Shown here: one piece after another, positions 19,959-28,368 of the stretch
How positions within the stretch are numbered: the first letter of the stretch is position 1
Layout: each line of letters starts with the position of its first letter
Translations under genes and position numbers: made by a program
NCBI RefSeq assembly: GCF_008636115.1
Contig: NZ_QLZD01000020.1
Span: 33,079 to 97,078, forward strand
Reading direction: 5' to 3'
Length of the DNA: 64,000 bases
DNA from: Candidatus Tokpelaia sp.
GTDB lineage: Bacteria; Pseudomonadota; Alphaproteobacteria; Rhizobiales; Rhizobiaceae
Notes under the pieces: generated by a model
Seen by the model: only the letters and a program-made list of their open reading frames with translations
Told to the model about the DNA's origin: nothing
The model's database searches: none

Positions 19959-20918
19959 TCAAGGCAGCGCCTTTAGCGCCAGCACGGCCCTGGCCGCTAT
20001 CACATCTTTGCGCATTTGCGCCATCAGCTCTTTTATCCCGGCAAATTTTTCTTCTTTGCGTAAAAAACCGACAAACAACACTTCTGCCTGTTTGCCGTAA
20101 ATATCCCGGTCAAAGTCAAAAATAAAACTTTCCAATAGCGGCTTGCCGGCCGCCTCTATTGTCGGGCGGCGACCAAAGGAAGCCACAGCCTGATAAGATT
20201 TGCCGCAAGTGCGGAAACAGACGGCATATATGCCATAGCGCAATTTTGTTGCTGCCGGCAGCGCCATATTGGCAGTGGGGAAGCCAAGCTGTTGCCCTAA
20301 AGCCCGGCCGCGAATAATTTCACCCTGCACGGTATAAGGGTGCCCCAGCAGCGCCTCGGCCTCCTGTATTTCTCCGCTTTCGAGCAAAGCGCGAATACGG
20401 CTGGAAGAAATAAATTTCCCCGTTTTGTCTTTTTTGCCGGCCACCAGGACTGTTATAAAGCCTGAATCGCGCCCGGCCTGCTGCAAAAAAGCCGGTGTGC
20501 CCTGCCGTTTATAGCCAAAATGGAAATTGGCTCCGGCGATAATAGCGCTTGCCGCCAGCCTGTCCTGCAGCACGGATTGAATAAAATCGCCGGCGCTCAA
20601 AGCGGCAAAAGCGGCGGTAAAGGGCTGCTCTATCACGGCGTCAAACCCCATAGCTTTGAAATAAGCTGCTTTTTGCGCCGCTGTGGTCAGGCGATAAAGC
20701 GGCTCTTCAGGCTTGAAAAACGCCTTTGGGTGCGGCTCAAAAGTAAAGACAAGCGCCGGCCTGCCGGTTTTACGCGCCTCAGCCAGCGCGGTTTGCAGCA
20801 CGGCTTTGTGGCCTTGATGCACGCCGTCAAAATTGCCGATAGCAATAACTGCGCCGCGCAAAGGCACAGGCAGGCGGGCGCTGCCGCGAAGGCGTAAGAA
20901 TTTATGCGTCCCGGCCAT
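19959..20918 (-). CDS. ribF: bifunctional riboflavin kinase/FAD synthetase
   Basis: Makes FMN and then FAD from riboflavin. In the 319-residue protein the FAD synthetase domain covers residues 1-180, with the nucleotidyltransferase motif [13 protein letters not shown] near 28-40 and the ISSSRIR segment near 170. The riboflavin kinase domain follows (about 183-310), with [15 protein letters not shown] and the DFDRDIYG motif. AGGACAGG precedes the ATG. It lies 36 bases downstream of a TIGR01459-type HAD gene on the same strand, a pairing seen in related bacteria. Confidence 0.96.
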   Translation of the reverse strand: MAGTHKFLRLRGSARLPVPLRGAVIAIGNFDGVHQGHKAVLQTALAEARKTGRPALVFTFEPHPKAFFKPEEPLYRLTTAAQKAAYFKAMGFDAVIEQPFTAAFAALSAGDFIQSVLQDRLAASAIIAGANFHFGYKRQGTPAFLQQAGRDSGFITVLVAGKKDKTGKFISSSRIRALLESGEIQEAEALLGHPYTVQGEIIRGRALGQQLGFPTANMALPAATKLRYGIYAVCFRTCGKSYQAVASFGRRPTIEAAGKPLLESFIFDFDRDIYGKQAEVLFVGFLRKEEKFAGIKELMAQMRKDVIAARAVLALKALP

Positions 20919-20954
20919 ATTATGCCTGTCCTGTTACGTTCGTAATTGCCGCCG

Positions 20955-21827
20955 TCATGCCAGTGCGGGCATAAAATATTGGGGGTGATAGCCGTGTCTG
21001 GCCATAAAAGCCGTGAGTTTTGCCGCATTTATGCCGCCGGGGCTGCCGGTGCCGTAATCGCGAATATGAATGCCGCCGGCAATAAACAGACAATCCAGTC
21101 CCTGATTGTCCGCCCCTTTTATATCGGTCATAAGGCCGTCTCCTATGGCCAGAATGCGGCTTTTGTCAACTGCTTTGCTGCCGGCCAGGCCAAGCCTGGC
21201 CGCTGCCTGCGCATAGGCTGCCTCATAAATCGGCGCATGCGGTTTGCCGGCAATCAGGGTGCGGCCGCCAAGCTGCGTATAAATTTGCGCCAAAGCGCCG
21301 GCGCACCATAATTCCCGCCCGCCAATATGCACGACAATATCGGGATTGGCGCAAATAAAGGGTAAGTTACGGCCGCGCAATTTTTGCAATAGCGGCCGGT
21401 AATCTTCCGGGCTTTCCTCAGTTTCATGGAACAGCCCGGTGCACAAAACGGCCTGTGCTTCATAATCTTCCACCAATTCGCAGGAAAGCCCGGCCAAAAG
21501 GCTTAAATCACGCTCCGGGCCAATGTGAAACAGACGTTTGGGTGCCTGTTCTATCAGGCTGCGCGTAACATCGCCGGAGGTTATAATGCCGTCATAGCTG
21601 CCGGGGGTGAGGCCGAAACCGGTTAATTGCGCAATGACATCAGCCGCCGGGCGGGGGGAATTGGTAATGAGAATAATTATTTTGCCTTTGGCGCGCGCCT
21701 TTGCCAATGCGGCCTTTGCTGCGGGGTAAACGCGAACGCCATTATGCAAAACCCCCCATATATCGGAAAGGATTATATCATATTGCTTGTCTATTTCAGC
21801 CAGATGTGTGACGGGGTGCAGTGCCAT
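20955..21827 (-). CDS. TIGR01459-family HAD hydrolase
   Basis: A 290-residue NagD-like HAD phosphatase of the TIGR01459 group, typical of alphaproteobacteria. Motif I is DIWGVLHNGV near residues 20-29, with Asp-x-Trp in place of the usual Asp-x-Asp, which is characteristic of this group. ITNSPRPA supplies motif II, and IGDGLMTDIKGADNQGL motif IV. An AAGG close to the ATG at 21827 fixes the start. It is probably co-transcribed with ribF, so a role in flavin or nucleotide phosphate turnover is conceivable but unproven. Confidence 0.88.
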   Translation of the reverse strand: MALHPVTHLAEIDKQYDIILSDIWGVLHNGVRVYPAAKAALAKARAKGKIIILITNSPRPAADVIAQLTGFGLTPGSYDGIITSGDVTRSLIEQAPKRLFHIGPERDLSLLAGLSCELVEDYEAQAVLCTGLFHETEESPEDYRPLLQKLRGRNLPFICANPDIVVHIGGRELWCAGALAQIYTQLGGRTLIAGKPHAPIYEAAYAQAAARLGLAGSKAVDKSRILAIGDGLMTDIKGADNQGLDCLFIAGGIHIRDYGTGSPGGINAAKLTAFMARHGYHPQYFMPALA

Positions 21828-22084
21828 TGACCTTATTCCTTGCAATTTGCTCTGTTCAACCTGCTGCCGCTACTGTTTATTACATTGCAATGCGTCCAGA
21901 TTTAAAGCATGATGAAGTTTCTGTCAAAACTAATCCGGGATAAGCCGGCGGCAGCAACGGTTTTCAGTTAAAGGCACCAGGAGAAAAGCCGGAAAGACAG
22001 TGAGGCTAAATGAGCGGGATAGCGGAAATTTGCGACTGTGGCCGGCGGCACCATGATGAGCAGGCTTTTCGGCTTTGTGCGCCG

Positions 22085-22102
22085 AAAACCCGGTGGGTTT
22101 TT
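22085..22102 (+). terminator. hairpin in the first murJ leader repeat
   Basis: AAAACCC and GGGTTTTT around CGGT/GGT form a small stem with a T-run. It may act as a weak terminator or attenuator inside the murJ leader. The same element recurs at 22222-22240. Confidence 0.4.
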
Positions 22103-22221
22103 GGATAATCGCGCCAGACAGGGATTAACGAAAAGGCGGCGGAGACTAAATGAGTGGGATAGCGGAAATTTGCGACTGTGGCCGGCGGCACCATGATGAG
22201 CCGGCTTCAGTTTTGCGCGCC

Positions 22222-22240
22222 AAAAACCCGGTGGGTTTTT
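22222..22240 (+). terminator. hairpin in the second murJ leader repeat
   Basis: AAAAACCC-GGT-GGGTTTTT is a perfect eight-base stem with a three-base loop and terminal T-run, about 45 bases upstream of the murJ start. If functional it would lower murJ transcription. Confidence 0.45.
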
Positions 22241-22287
22241 GGGTAATCGCGCCAGACAGGGATTAACGAAAAGGCGGCGGAGACTAA

Positions 22288-23841
22288 ATGAGCCTGATGC
22301 GGAAATTTGCGACTGTGGCCGGCGGCACCATGATGAGCCGGCTTTTCGGCTTTGTGCGCGAAATGCTGATGGCTGCGGCGCTGGGCACCGGCGCGGCGGC
22401 CGATGCGTTTAATGCTGCTTTCCGCTTTCCCAATAGTTTTCGCCGTCTGTTTGCCGAAGGGGCGTTTAATTCTGCCTTTGTGCCGCTGTTTGCCAAAGAG
22501 CTGGAACAGGGGCATAATCAGGCGCGCCGTTTTGCCCAGGAAGTTTTTAGCGTTTTATTCACAATTTTGACTGTGCTCACTATTGCCATGGAGCTGTGCA
22601 TGCCGCTGCTGGTGCGCGTGATTATTGCCCCGGGTTTTACGCAGGATACGGCCAAATTCAGCCTCACTGTGCGGCTGGCGGTGATTATGTTTCCTTATCT
22701 TGGCTGTATGTCACTGGCGGCAATGATGGCCGGCATGCTTAACGCCCTGCACCGCTATTTTGCCGCCGCTATTGCCCCGGTTTTTTTGAATATTATACTC
22801 ATTGCCGTGCTGGTATGGGGCTGGCGCACCGGGCAGGATAGCCTGCATATTGCCCCGGCGCTTGCCTTTGGGGTGATGGCGGCAGGCTTTATCCAGCTGG
22901 CTATTGTCTGGCTGGCCGTGCGGCGCGCCGGGGTGAAAATCCGCTTTGCCCGGCCGCATTTGGGCAAAAATGTGCGCCGTCTGCTGTTTTTGGCTCTGCC
23001 GGCGGCGATAACCGGCGGCATTACCCAGATTAACCTGCTTATCAATACCAATATTGCTTCCGGCGCTGCCGGCGCTGTTTCCTCTCTGGTTTATGCCGAC
23101 CGGCTGTATCAGCTGCCTTTGGGGGTTATCGGCATTGCCGTGGCAACGGTGCTGCTGCCGGAGCTGGCGCGGGCCTTGCGCGCGGGGCGCGCGCTTGAGG
23201 CCAATCGGCTGCAAAGCCGTTCGGTTGAGTTCACTTTGCTTTTGTCACTGCCGGCGGCGGCGGCATTTCTGGTTATGGCCGGGCCGATTGTCAGCCTGCT
23301 GTTCCAGCATGGACGGTTTGATGCGCAGGCAACTGCCGCTGTATCGGCCATTGTCGCGGTTTACGGGCTTGGCCTGCCGGCTTTTGTGTTGATTAAAGCC
23401 TTTATCCCCTCATTTTTTGCGCGGGAAGATACCAGAACGCCGATGATTTTTGCCGCTATTGCGGTGGTAGTGAATGTCACTCTGGCTTTGACCTTATTTC
23501 CGCTTTTATCGGCCAGGGGCATTGCCATTGCCGAAATCACTGCCGGCTGGGTTAATGCGCTTCTGTTATTGGCTGCTCTATTGCAGCGCCGCCATTGGCA
23601 AATAGAGCGCCTTATGCTCAAACGTCTGAGCCTGTTTTTGCTGGCGGCGGCGCTCATGGCGCTGGCCTTGCATTATGCCTGCAATCTGTTTGCCGCGGCT
23701 TTATCTACTGCGGCGCCTTATATGCAGCGCGCCGGGGTGCTGGCAGCCTTATGCGCCGGGGCGGCGCTGTTTTATTTTGTGCTGGTGTTTTTGGGTGACA
23801 AAAAAGGTCTGGCGCTTGTCAAAAAAATGCTGAAACGCTAA
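22288..23841 (+). CDS. murJ: lipid II flippase MurJ
   Basis: Integral membrane flippase that moves lipid II across the inner membrane for peptidoglycan synthesis. The 517-residue protein has about 14 hydrophobic segments. The family signature near the N-terminus is present: TMMSRLFGFVREMLMAAALG, then ADAFNAAFRFPNSFRRLFAEGAFNSAFVP. Conserved arginines of the central cavity lie in these two segments. The ribosome site is GGAGACTAA. It is followed by trpS, usp and nfu on the same strand, the order known in Hyphomicrobiales. The leader is unusual (22003-22287). Confidence 0.96.
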   Translation: MSLMRKFATVAGGTMMSRLFGFVREMLMAAALGTGAAADAFNAAFRFPNSFRRLFAEGAFNSAFVPLFAKELEQGHNQARRFAQEVFSVLFTILTVLTIAMELCMPLLVRVIIAPGFTQDTAKFSLTVRLAVIMFPYLGCMSLAAMMAGMLNALHRYFAAAIAPVFLNIILIAVLVWGWRTGQDSLHIAPALAFGVMAAGFIQLAIVWLAVRRAGVKIRFARPHLGKNVRRLLFLALPAAITGGITQINLLINTNIASGAAGAVSSLVYADRLYQLPLGVIGIAVATVLLPELARALRAGRALEANRLQSRSVEFTLLLSLPAAAAFLVMAGPIVSLLFQHGRFDAQATAAVSAIVAVYGLGLPAFVLIKAFIPSFFAREDTRTPMIFAAIAVVVNVTLALTLFPLLSARGIAIAEITAGWVNALLLLAALLQRRHWQIERLMLKRLSLFLLAAALMALALHYACNLFAAALSTAAPYMQRAGVLAALCAGAALFYFVLVFLGDKKGLALVKKMLKR

Positions 23842-23921
23842 AACCGGAGCGGCGGAATTTTGATTAAAGCGGCTGTGAGACGGATATGGAGCCGCCGCAG
23901 CGACAGGCAAAAGAGAGAATT

Positions 23922-25004
23922 ATGAGCGATTTTGGGCAGTTGGTATTTTCCGGCGTGCAGCCGACAGGCAATTTGCATCTGGGCAATTATCTCGGCGCTA
24001 TTAAAAACTGGGCGGCGTTGCAACAGCATTATAATTGCCTGTTTTGCGTGGTGGATATGCACGCTTTGACGACCAGCCCCGAGCCAAAGGATTTACTGCG
24101 GCAGACGCGTGAAGTAGCGGCTGCTTTTCTGGCGGCGGGCATTGATGCGGAAAAGCATATTGTTTTTAACCAGTCGCAAGTCCGGCAGCATGCCGAGCTG
24201 GCCTGGGTGTTTAATTGTATTGCCCGTATGGGCTGGCTTGCCCGCATGACGCAATTTAAGGATAAAACCGGTAAAAATAGCGAAAAAGCCTCTGTCGGCC
24301 TGTTTGCTTATCCCTGCCTGATGGCGGCAGATATTCTGCTTTACCGCGCCGCTTATGTGCCGGTGGGAGAAGATCAGAAGCAGCATTTGGAGCTGACGCG
24401 TGATATTGCCGCCAAATTTAACGCGGATTATGCGGCCCGCATTGCCGAATTGGGTGCGGCCATTGCCCGGCCGGCCGGCGGCGCTGAGGCGGGCACCAAA
24501 GTGTGTGACGGCTTTTTCCCGCTGCCGGAGCCGCTAATGCCGCCGGCGGCGCAGCGCATTATGTCACTGCGGGACGGCACCAAAAAAATGTCAAAATCCG
24601 ACTCTTCCGATATGAGCCGCATTAACCTGACCGATAATGCCGATGATATTGCAATGAAAATCCGCAAGGCAAAAACAGATAGCGCGCCGCTGCCGGCACT
24701 GGTGGAAGAATTACGCGCCCGGCCTGAGGCCGATAATCTTGTCGGCATTTATGCCGCTTTGACCGATAAAGATAAAGCAAGCACCCTGGCACAATTTGCC
24801 GGGCGGGATTTTTCTGCTTTCAAGCCGCATTTGACTGAGGCTCTGGTGACGAAACTGGTGCCGATAGGAGAAGAATTGCGGCGTCTGCTCAAGGCACCGG
24901 ATTATATTGATGCCGTTTTGGCCAAAGGCAGCGCCCGCGCTTTGCCCAAAGCTGAAGCAACAATGAAACAAGTGCGCAATATTGTCGGCTTTTTGCCAGG
25001 CTAA
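23922..25004 (+). CDS. trpS: tryptophanyl-tRNA synthetase
   Basis: Charges tRNA-Trp. The 360-residue class I enzyme has the HIGH-type motif [13 protein letters not shown] near residues 15-27 and the KMSKS loop as [10 protein letters not shown] near residue 227. A further conserved segment is [18 protein letters not shown]. The start at 23922 was chosen because it lies after a GAGAGAATT purine tract and fits the family N-terminus; an upstream ATG adds 12 unlikely residues. Confidence 0.97.
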   Translation: MSDFGQLVFSGVQPTGNLHLGNYLGAIKNWAALQQHYNCLFCVVDMHALTTSPEPKDLLRQTREVAAAFLAAGIDAEKHIVFNQSQVRQHAELAWVFNCIARMGWLARMTQFKDKTGKNSEKASVGLFAYPCLMAADILLYRAAYVPVGEDQKQHLELTRDIAAKFNADYAARIAELGAAIARPAGGAEAGTKVCDGFFPLPEPLMPPAAQRIMSLRDGTKKMSKSDSSDMSRINLTDNADDIAMKIRKAKTDSAPLPALVEELRARPEADNLVGIYAALTDKDKASTLAQFAGRDFSAFKPHLTEALVTKLVPIGEELRRLLKAPDYIDAVLAKGSARALPKAEATMKQVRNIVGFLPG

Positions 25005-25048
25005 TGCGTAAAAATGTCGTCTGCCGTCTCACTATAAGGCCATAAAAC

Positions 25049-25069
25049 GGCCTGCCATAAAAGCAGGCC
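25049..25069. other. stem-loop between trpS and usp
   Basis: GGCCTGC and GCAGGCC enclose CATAAAA. There is no U-run, so it is more likely an mRNA hairpin or processing site than a terminator. Confidence 0.4.
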
Positions 25070-25108
25070 ATGCCGAGAGTAAACGCCGTTCAGAAAAAGG
25101 GAAAAGCA

Positions 25109-25603
25109 ATGCTATTGTCAGAGCGTTCCAGCCGTAAACAGGGGCATAGCCGTAAAATCCTGGCTGTTGTGGATAGCTCGCCCGAATGTGAGCGCGCCGT
25201 GGCCTATGCCGCGGCACAGGCCGAAAGCACACATGGCGGCCTGGTGCTGCTTTATGTTATTGATGATAGTGATTTTCGGCAAATGTTTGGGGTAGAGCAT
25301 GTTATGCGGGCTGAGGCAGCAGATCATGCCAGAGCGGCTATGGCCGCTGCCGCTGCGATTGTAAAAAGCCGATATGCTATAAAGCCGGAAGAAATTATCC
25401 GCGAAGGGGAGGCGATAAAAGAAATCACCGCTCTGGTGGAAAAAGACAGCGATATTGCTTTGCTGGTTTTGGCCGCCGGCACTTATCATGACGGGCCGGG
25501 GCCTTTGATTCAGGCTCTGGTCGGGCGGCATAAGGCCTTTGCTTTGCCGGTGACCGTTATTCCTGCTAATTTGAGTGACGCCACCATTGATGAAATTGCC
25601 TAG
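25109..25603 (+). CDS. universal stress protein (UspA family)
   Basis: A 164-residue single-domain Usp. The fold begins with KILAVVDSSPECERAVAYAA near residues 16-35 and continues with GGLVLLYVIDDSDF. Late in the protein VLAAGTYHDGPGPLIQALVG stands where ATP-binding Usp proteins have G-2x-G-9x-G-(S/T), and this variant lacks part of it, so nucleotide binding is uncertain. AGGG lies eight bases before the ATG at 25109. It lies in the trpS-usp-nfu neighbourhood typical of the order. Confidence 0.88.
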   Translation: MLLSERSSRKQGHSRKILAVVDSSPECERAVAYAAAQAESTHGGLVLLYVIDDSDFRQMFGVEHVMRAEAADHARAAMAAAAAIVKSRYAIKPEEIIREGEAIKEITALVEKDSDIALLVLAAGTYHDGPGPLIQALVGRHKAFALPVTVIPANLSDATIDEIA

Positions 25604-25831
25604 AGCAAGCGGGTGATATATTGCTATAAGCATTTTATTGTGAAAAATTTGTGTTTTGCTGCAAAACAACTTATATAGAGCGGCGGGTGTGGTTCATCTG
25701 TGAGAAAAAGCCGGGAAAGGCGGGAGCGTTTTGCCCGTGCGCCTTTTGAGCGGGTGAGGCTGTTGCTGGTAGGGCCGGGAAGGCCGCCGCCGGCTATGAA
25801 CCGCCATTGTCCAATATAGAGTCTGTATCTT

Positions 25832-26008
25832 ATGAGCAAATATGGCGCAGTGATTGCGGTGTTCTTTTTAAGTGCGGCCGGTTCGGCTAGCGGACAAACA
25901 ACAAATTATTTTGGCGGCGATGGCAGCTATCAAGGCTCGGCGCGGCAAAGCGGCGGGACGACAAGCTATTTTGGCGGTGATGGCAGCTATCAAGGTTACC
26001 GCAAGTGA
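25832..26008 (+). CDS. 58-residue exported repeat peptide
   Basis: Small gene not recognised as any family. A signal peptide of about 20 residues (MSKYGAVIAVFFLSAAGSASG) is followed by two almost identical copies of a segment: TTNYFGGDGSYQG and TTSYFGGDGSYQG, joined by SARQSGG. The mature peptide would be about 37 residues, rich in Gly, Tyr and Ser. No good ribosome site precedes the ATG, but the nfu ribosome site overlaps its 3' end region, 12 bases before the nfu start. The periodic design argues for real coding. Confidence 0.6.
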   Translation: MSKYGAVIAVFFLSAAGSASGQTTNYFGGDGSYQGSARQSGGTTSYFGGDGSYQGYRK

Positions 26009-26020
26009 TAAAGGGCAATT

Positions 26021-26602
26021 ATGTTTATTCAGATTGAAGCGACACCTAACCCGGCCAGTTTGAAATTTTTGCCCGGGCGGATTGTGCTGGAGGGCGAAGC
26101 TGTAGAGTTTCGCACGCAAGAAGAAGCGGCGGCCGGCTCACCGCTGGCGGCAAAGCTGTTTGCCGTGCCGGGTGTTTGTGCTGTTTTTTTCGGTTATGAT
26201 TTTATTGCCGTCAGTAAGGCGGACAGCGCGGCTTGGGAGCATTTAAAGCCGGCTATTCTGGGCCTTATTATGGATTATATGCTGTCAAATGCGCCGCTTA
26301 TGAGCGCAGCAGCGGCCAGAGCCGGCGGTGCTGCCGCCGCAGGCAAAGAATTTTATGCTGTGGAAGATGAGCCGCTGGTCGCGACAATCAAGGATTTGCT
26401 TGAAGAACGCGTGCGCCCGGCTGTTGCTCAGGACGGCGGTGATATTAGTTTTTGCGGGTTTGAAAACGGCATTGTCTATTTGCATATGCGCGGCGCTTGT
26501 GCCGGCTGCCCATCTTCTACGGCCACTTTAAAACAGGGTATTGAAAATTTGCTGCGCCATTTTGTGCCGGAAGTGAAAGGCGTGGAGGCCATGCCGCAAT
26601 AA
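26021..26602 (+). CDS. Nfu-type iron-sulfur cluster protein
   Basis: Fe-S carrier delivering clusters to client enzymes. In the 193-residue protein an Nfu N-terminal domain (residues 1-90, MFIQIEATPNPASLKFLPG) is followed by a NifU C-terminal domain (about 115-190) with the cluster-binding CAGC in MRGACAGCPSSTATLKQGIENLL. Both cysteines are present. AAGGG precedes the start. This domain order is the common alphaproteobacterial and mitochondrial form (NFU1 type). Confidence 0.95.
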   Translation: MFIQIEATPNPASLKFLPGRIVLEGEAVEFRTQEEAAAGSPLAAKLFAVPGVCAVFFGYDFIAVSKADSAAWEHLKPAILGLIMDYMLSNAPLMSAAAARAGGAAAAGKEFYAVEDEPLVATIKDLLEERVRPAVAQDGGDISFCGFENGIVYLHMRGACAGCPSSTATLKQGIENLLRHFVPEVKGVEAMPQ

Positions 26603-26604
26603 AT

Positions 26605-26778
26605 CTATACCAGCGCCATAATTTGCCCGTTTAAAATATAAAAGGCAGTGCCGACAGCAATCAGCAGAGTGATAAAAATAAGGCTGTTTTCCAGGGCTTC
26701 GGCTATAAGAGGGGTTTTCTGCTGCCGAAAAACCATAGTGACAAGGTTTGGCTGTTTTTTACTGCTGCGCTGTTTCAT
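26605..26778 (-). CDS. 57-residue single-pass membrane peptide
   Basis: A short leftward frame converging on nfu. A basic N-terminus (MKQRSSKKQPNLVTMVFRQQ) is followed by one membrane segment (SLIFITLLIAVGTAFYIL) and a short end. The positive-inside pattern is convincing, but the ribosome site is weak. Not recognised. Confidence 0.42.
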   Translation of the reverse strand: MKQRSSKKQPNLVTMVFRQQKTPLIAEALENSLIFITLLIAVGTAFYILNGQIMALV

Positions 26779-27285
26779 AAAAGCAAAACTTTCTCTGCCG
26801 CTTTGCCTTTTATAAAGCGTAAAACCTGCCTTTTATTTAAAAAATCCGGTAAAATTTCTGTAAAAAAGTAAAATTTTCGGGAGAATCGGCTTCGCTTTGC
26901 CCATGCCGTATTGCTTTGAGGAGCATAATATTGCAGGGCAGATACGGCAGGCAGCGCTGCCGGTAATCGCAACAAACAGCATTGCCAACATTATTGCAGA
27001 CAATAATGTTTATGAGGCCGCCGCAATGCGCGATATGACTGCCGGCAAGAATATTGCCATTGCAGATAGCGCCGCTTGTAAGGCAGTTGCAATTATCTGG
27101 CGGTAAAGCCGCCATTGCTTAAATGCGAGACTCTACGGCCGGTTTAAGGCAGGAATTTGCCGGCACAGGCGGAGACACGCCGCATAGGCCACTACCGAAT
27201 ATTGCCTGTAAAGGCAAATCTATAAAATAGCAGAAATATAAAAGCGCCTACCGGCGACCGGACTGAAGTGACAAAAACAGAGAGG
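26779..27285. other. 507-base spacer, no gene seen
   Basis: Open frames here lack ribosome sites and recognisable domains. One rightward frame at about 26900-27106 is Ala/Ile-rich but not convincing. Confidence 0.4.
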
Positions 27286-27384
27286 CTATTGCCCCAGGCC
27301 TGTGAGGACAATGGCGGCAACAGCGGCGTTGAGCGACACAATGACGAAGCAATAAGCAAGGGCAGTTTTGACAATATCATACAT
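27286..27384 (-). CDS. 32-residue hydrophobic peptide with strong ribosome site
   Basis: The peptide MYDIVKTALAYCFVIVSLNA continues with AAVAAIVLTGLGQ and forms a single membrane helix. The site AGGAGAGAAGCT-ATG is one of the best in the window, which supports translation. It matches no small-protein family I know, including the cytochrome bd subunit CydX. It stands alone, divergent from padC. Confidence 0.55.
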   Translation of the reverse strand: MYDIVKTALAYCFVIVSLNAAVAAIVLTGLGQ

Positions 27385-27701
27385 AGCTTCTCTCCTGTCT
27401 GATAACTATTCTCACGAAAATTTACAATCGGTAATATAACAGCCTGTTATAATTCGTGCAAGACAAAATTTCACTAAAATAGAGATTTTTATTTGCCTTT
27501 ATTTAGCCTTATTTTCTTTTACTTGGCACTTATAAGGTTTAAGGCTTTTTTAAGCTTTTTATTCCCACATGGGGATAAAACAGGCAAAAATCATTCTGCT
27601 CTTGTTATAATGGTTTATTTTGATACAAATCGGCAATTTTTATGAAATTATTGCCGATAATGAGGTTGGAGCAGGCAAAGGGGCGCTATAAGGAGCGATT
27701 T
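27385..27701. promoter_or_regulatory. divergent control region upstream of padC
   Basis: This A+T-rich 317-base region separates the 32-residue peptide gene and padC and must hold both promoters. A near-palindrome TATTCCC-ACAT-GGGGATA at 27560-27577 is a possible operator for a phenolic-acid regulator; no padR gene is nearby. Confidence 0.35.
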
Positions 27702-28220
27702 ATGGACAAGCATAAAGAGAGCGGGCATGTTCAGAATTCGGCAGGGCTTGTCGGCAGGCATTTTTTCCACATTTACGCTAATGGCTGGCAATATGAGGCC
27801 TATATTAAAAACCGCAATATTATTGATTATCGTGTTCACAGCGGCATAGCCGCTGGGCGCTTTGTGCGTAATCAGCCGGTTTATCTGGCTTTGCTGGCAG
27901 AAAATATGTTTCATCTAAGCTGGGTGGAACCGACAGGAACCATGGTTTGCCAGTTTATCAATTTAGACGTGCGTAAAATCCATAGTTTTGCCTGCTTTCC
28001 CCGCTGGGTTAAAGAGCAGCCGCAAAAGACAATCTGCTTTCAAAATGACCATTTGGATCTCATGCAATCTTATCGTGAGGCAGGGCCGACTTACCCGCAT
28101 TTTATCCTTAATGAATGGGCAAATATCGTCTTTGTAGAAGATTGCGGCCTTGATGATGAAACAATTATTGACTGCCCGCCCGCGGCACTGCCGCCGGCCT
28201 ATGCTGATAGAAGGAATTAG
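27702..28220 (+). CDS. padC: phenolic acid decarboxylase
   Basis: Cofactor-free cytosolic enzyme that decarboxylates p-coumaric, ferulic or caffeic acid to vinyl phenols, detoxifying plant phenolics. The 172-residue protein matches the family throughout: GRHFFHIYANGWQYEAYIKN, then IDYRVHSGIAAGRFVRNQ, WVEPTGT, FPRWVKEQP and CFQNDHLDLMQSYR. The active-site tyrosines (YANGWQY), the Arg in DYRVHSG and the Glu in WVEPTG correspond to the known catalytic set. AAGGAG lies seven bases before the ATG at 27702, which excludes an earlier ATG. The enzyme is best known from lactic acid bacteria, bacilli and enterics, so it is notable here. Confidence 0.88.
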   Translation: MDKHKESGHVQNSAGLVGRHFFHIYANGWQYEAYIKNRNIIDYRVHSGIAAGRFVRNQPVYLALLAENMFHLSWVEPTGTMVCQFINLDVRKIHSFACFPRWVKEQPQKTICFQNDHLDLMQSYREAGPTYPHFILNEWANIVFVEDCGLDDETIIDCPPAALPPAYADRRN

Positions 28221-28233
28221 AGATGTAGAAACA

Positions 28234-28242
28234 GGGGGGGGG
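28234..28242. repeat. nine-base G homopolymer
   Basis: A run of nine G lies 14 bases after the padC stop and about 125 bases before the FRG gene start. Such tracts change length by slipped-strand mispairing, and here it could alter promoter spacing for the FRG gene. Confidence 0.6.
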
Positions 28243-28368
28243 CACACAGCAATATATTTCGCCTTACAGGGCAAGGTGTTTGGCGCCGGAGGCGAGTTTG
28301 GCTATTGAGCCGGAAGAGCTATAATGCTTTATTATGAGGCATATTGGCCATTGTCAAAGGGTAAGTTT

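Larger units (their letters stand above)
22003..22287 (+). repeat. two broken copies of the murJ 5' end
   Basis: Starting at ATGs at 22010 and 22150, two units of 140 and 138 bases precede the real murJ start at 22288. Each begins with an almost exact copy of the first 60-75 bases of murJ but with one extra base (ATGAG(C/T)GGGATAGCGG for ATGAGCCTGATGCGG), so each encodes only a short, frameshifted leader peptide. Each unit ends with the same sequence that precedes the true murJ start, including its ribosome site. Confidence 0.88.

Noticed and set aside
25049..25069. Rho-independent terminator between trpS and usp
   Set aside because: The stem is good but no U-run follows on either strand.
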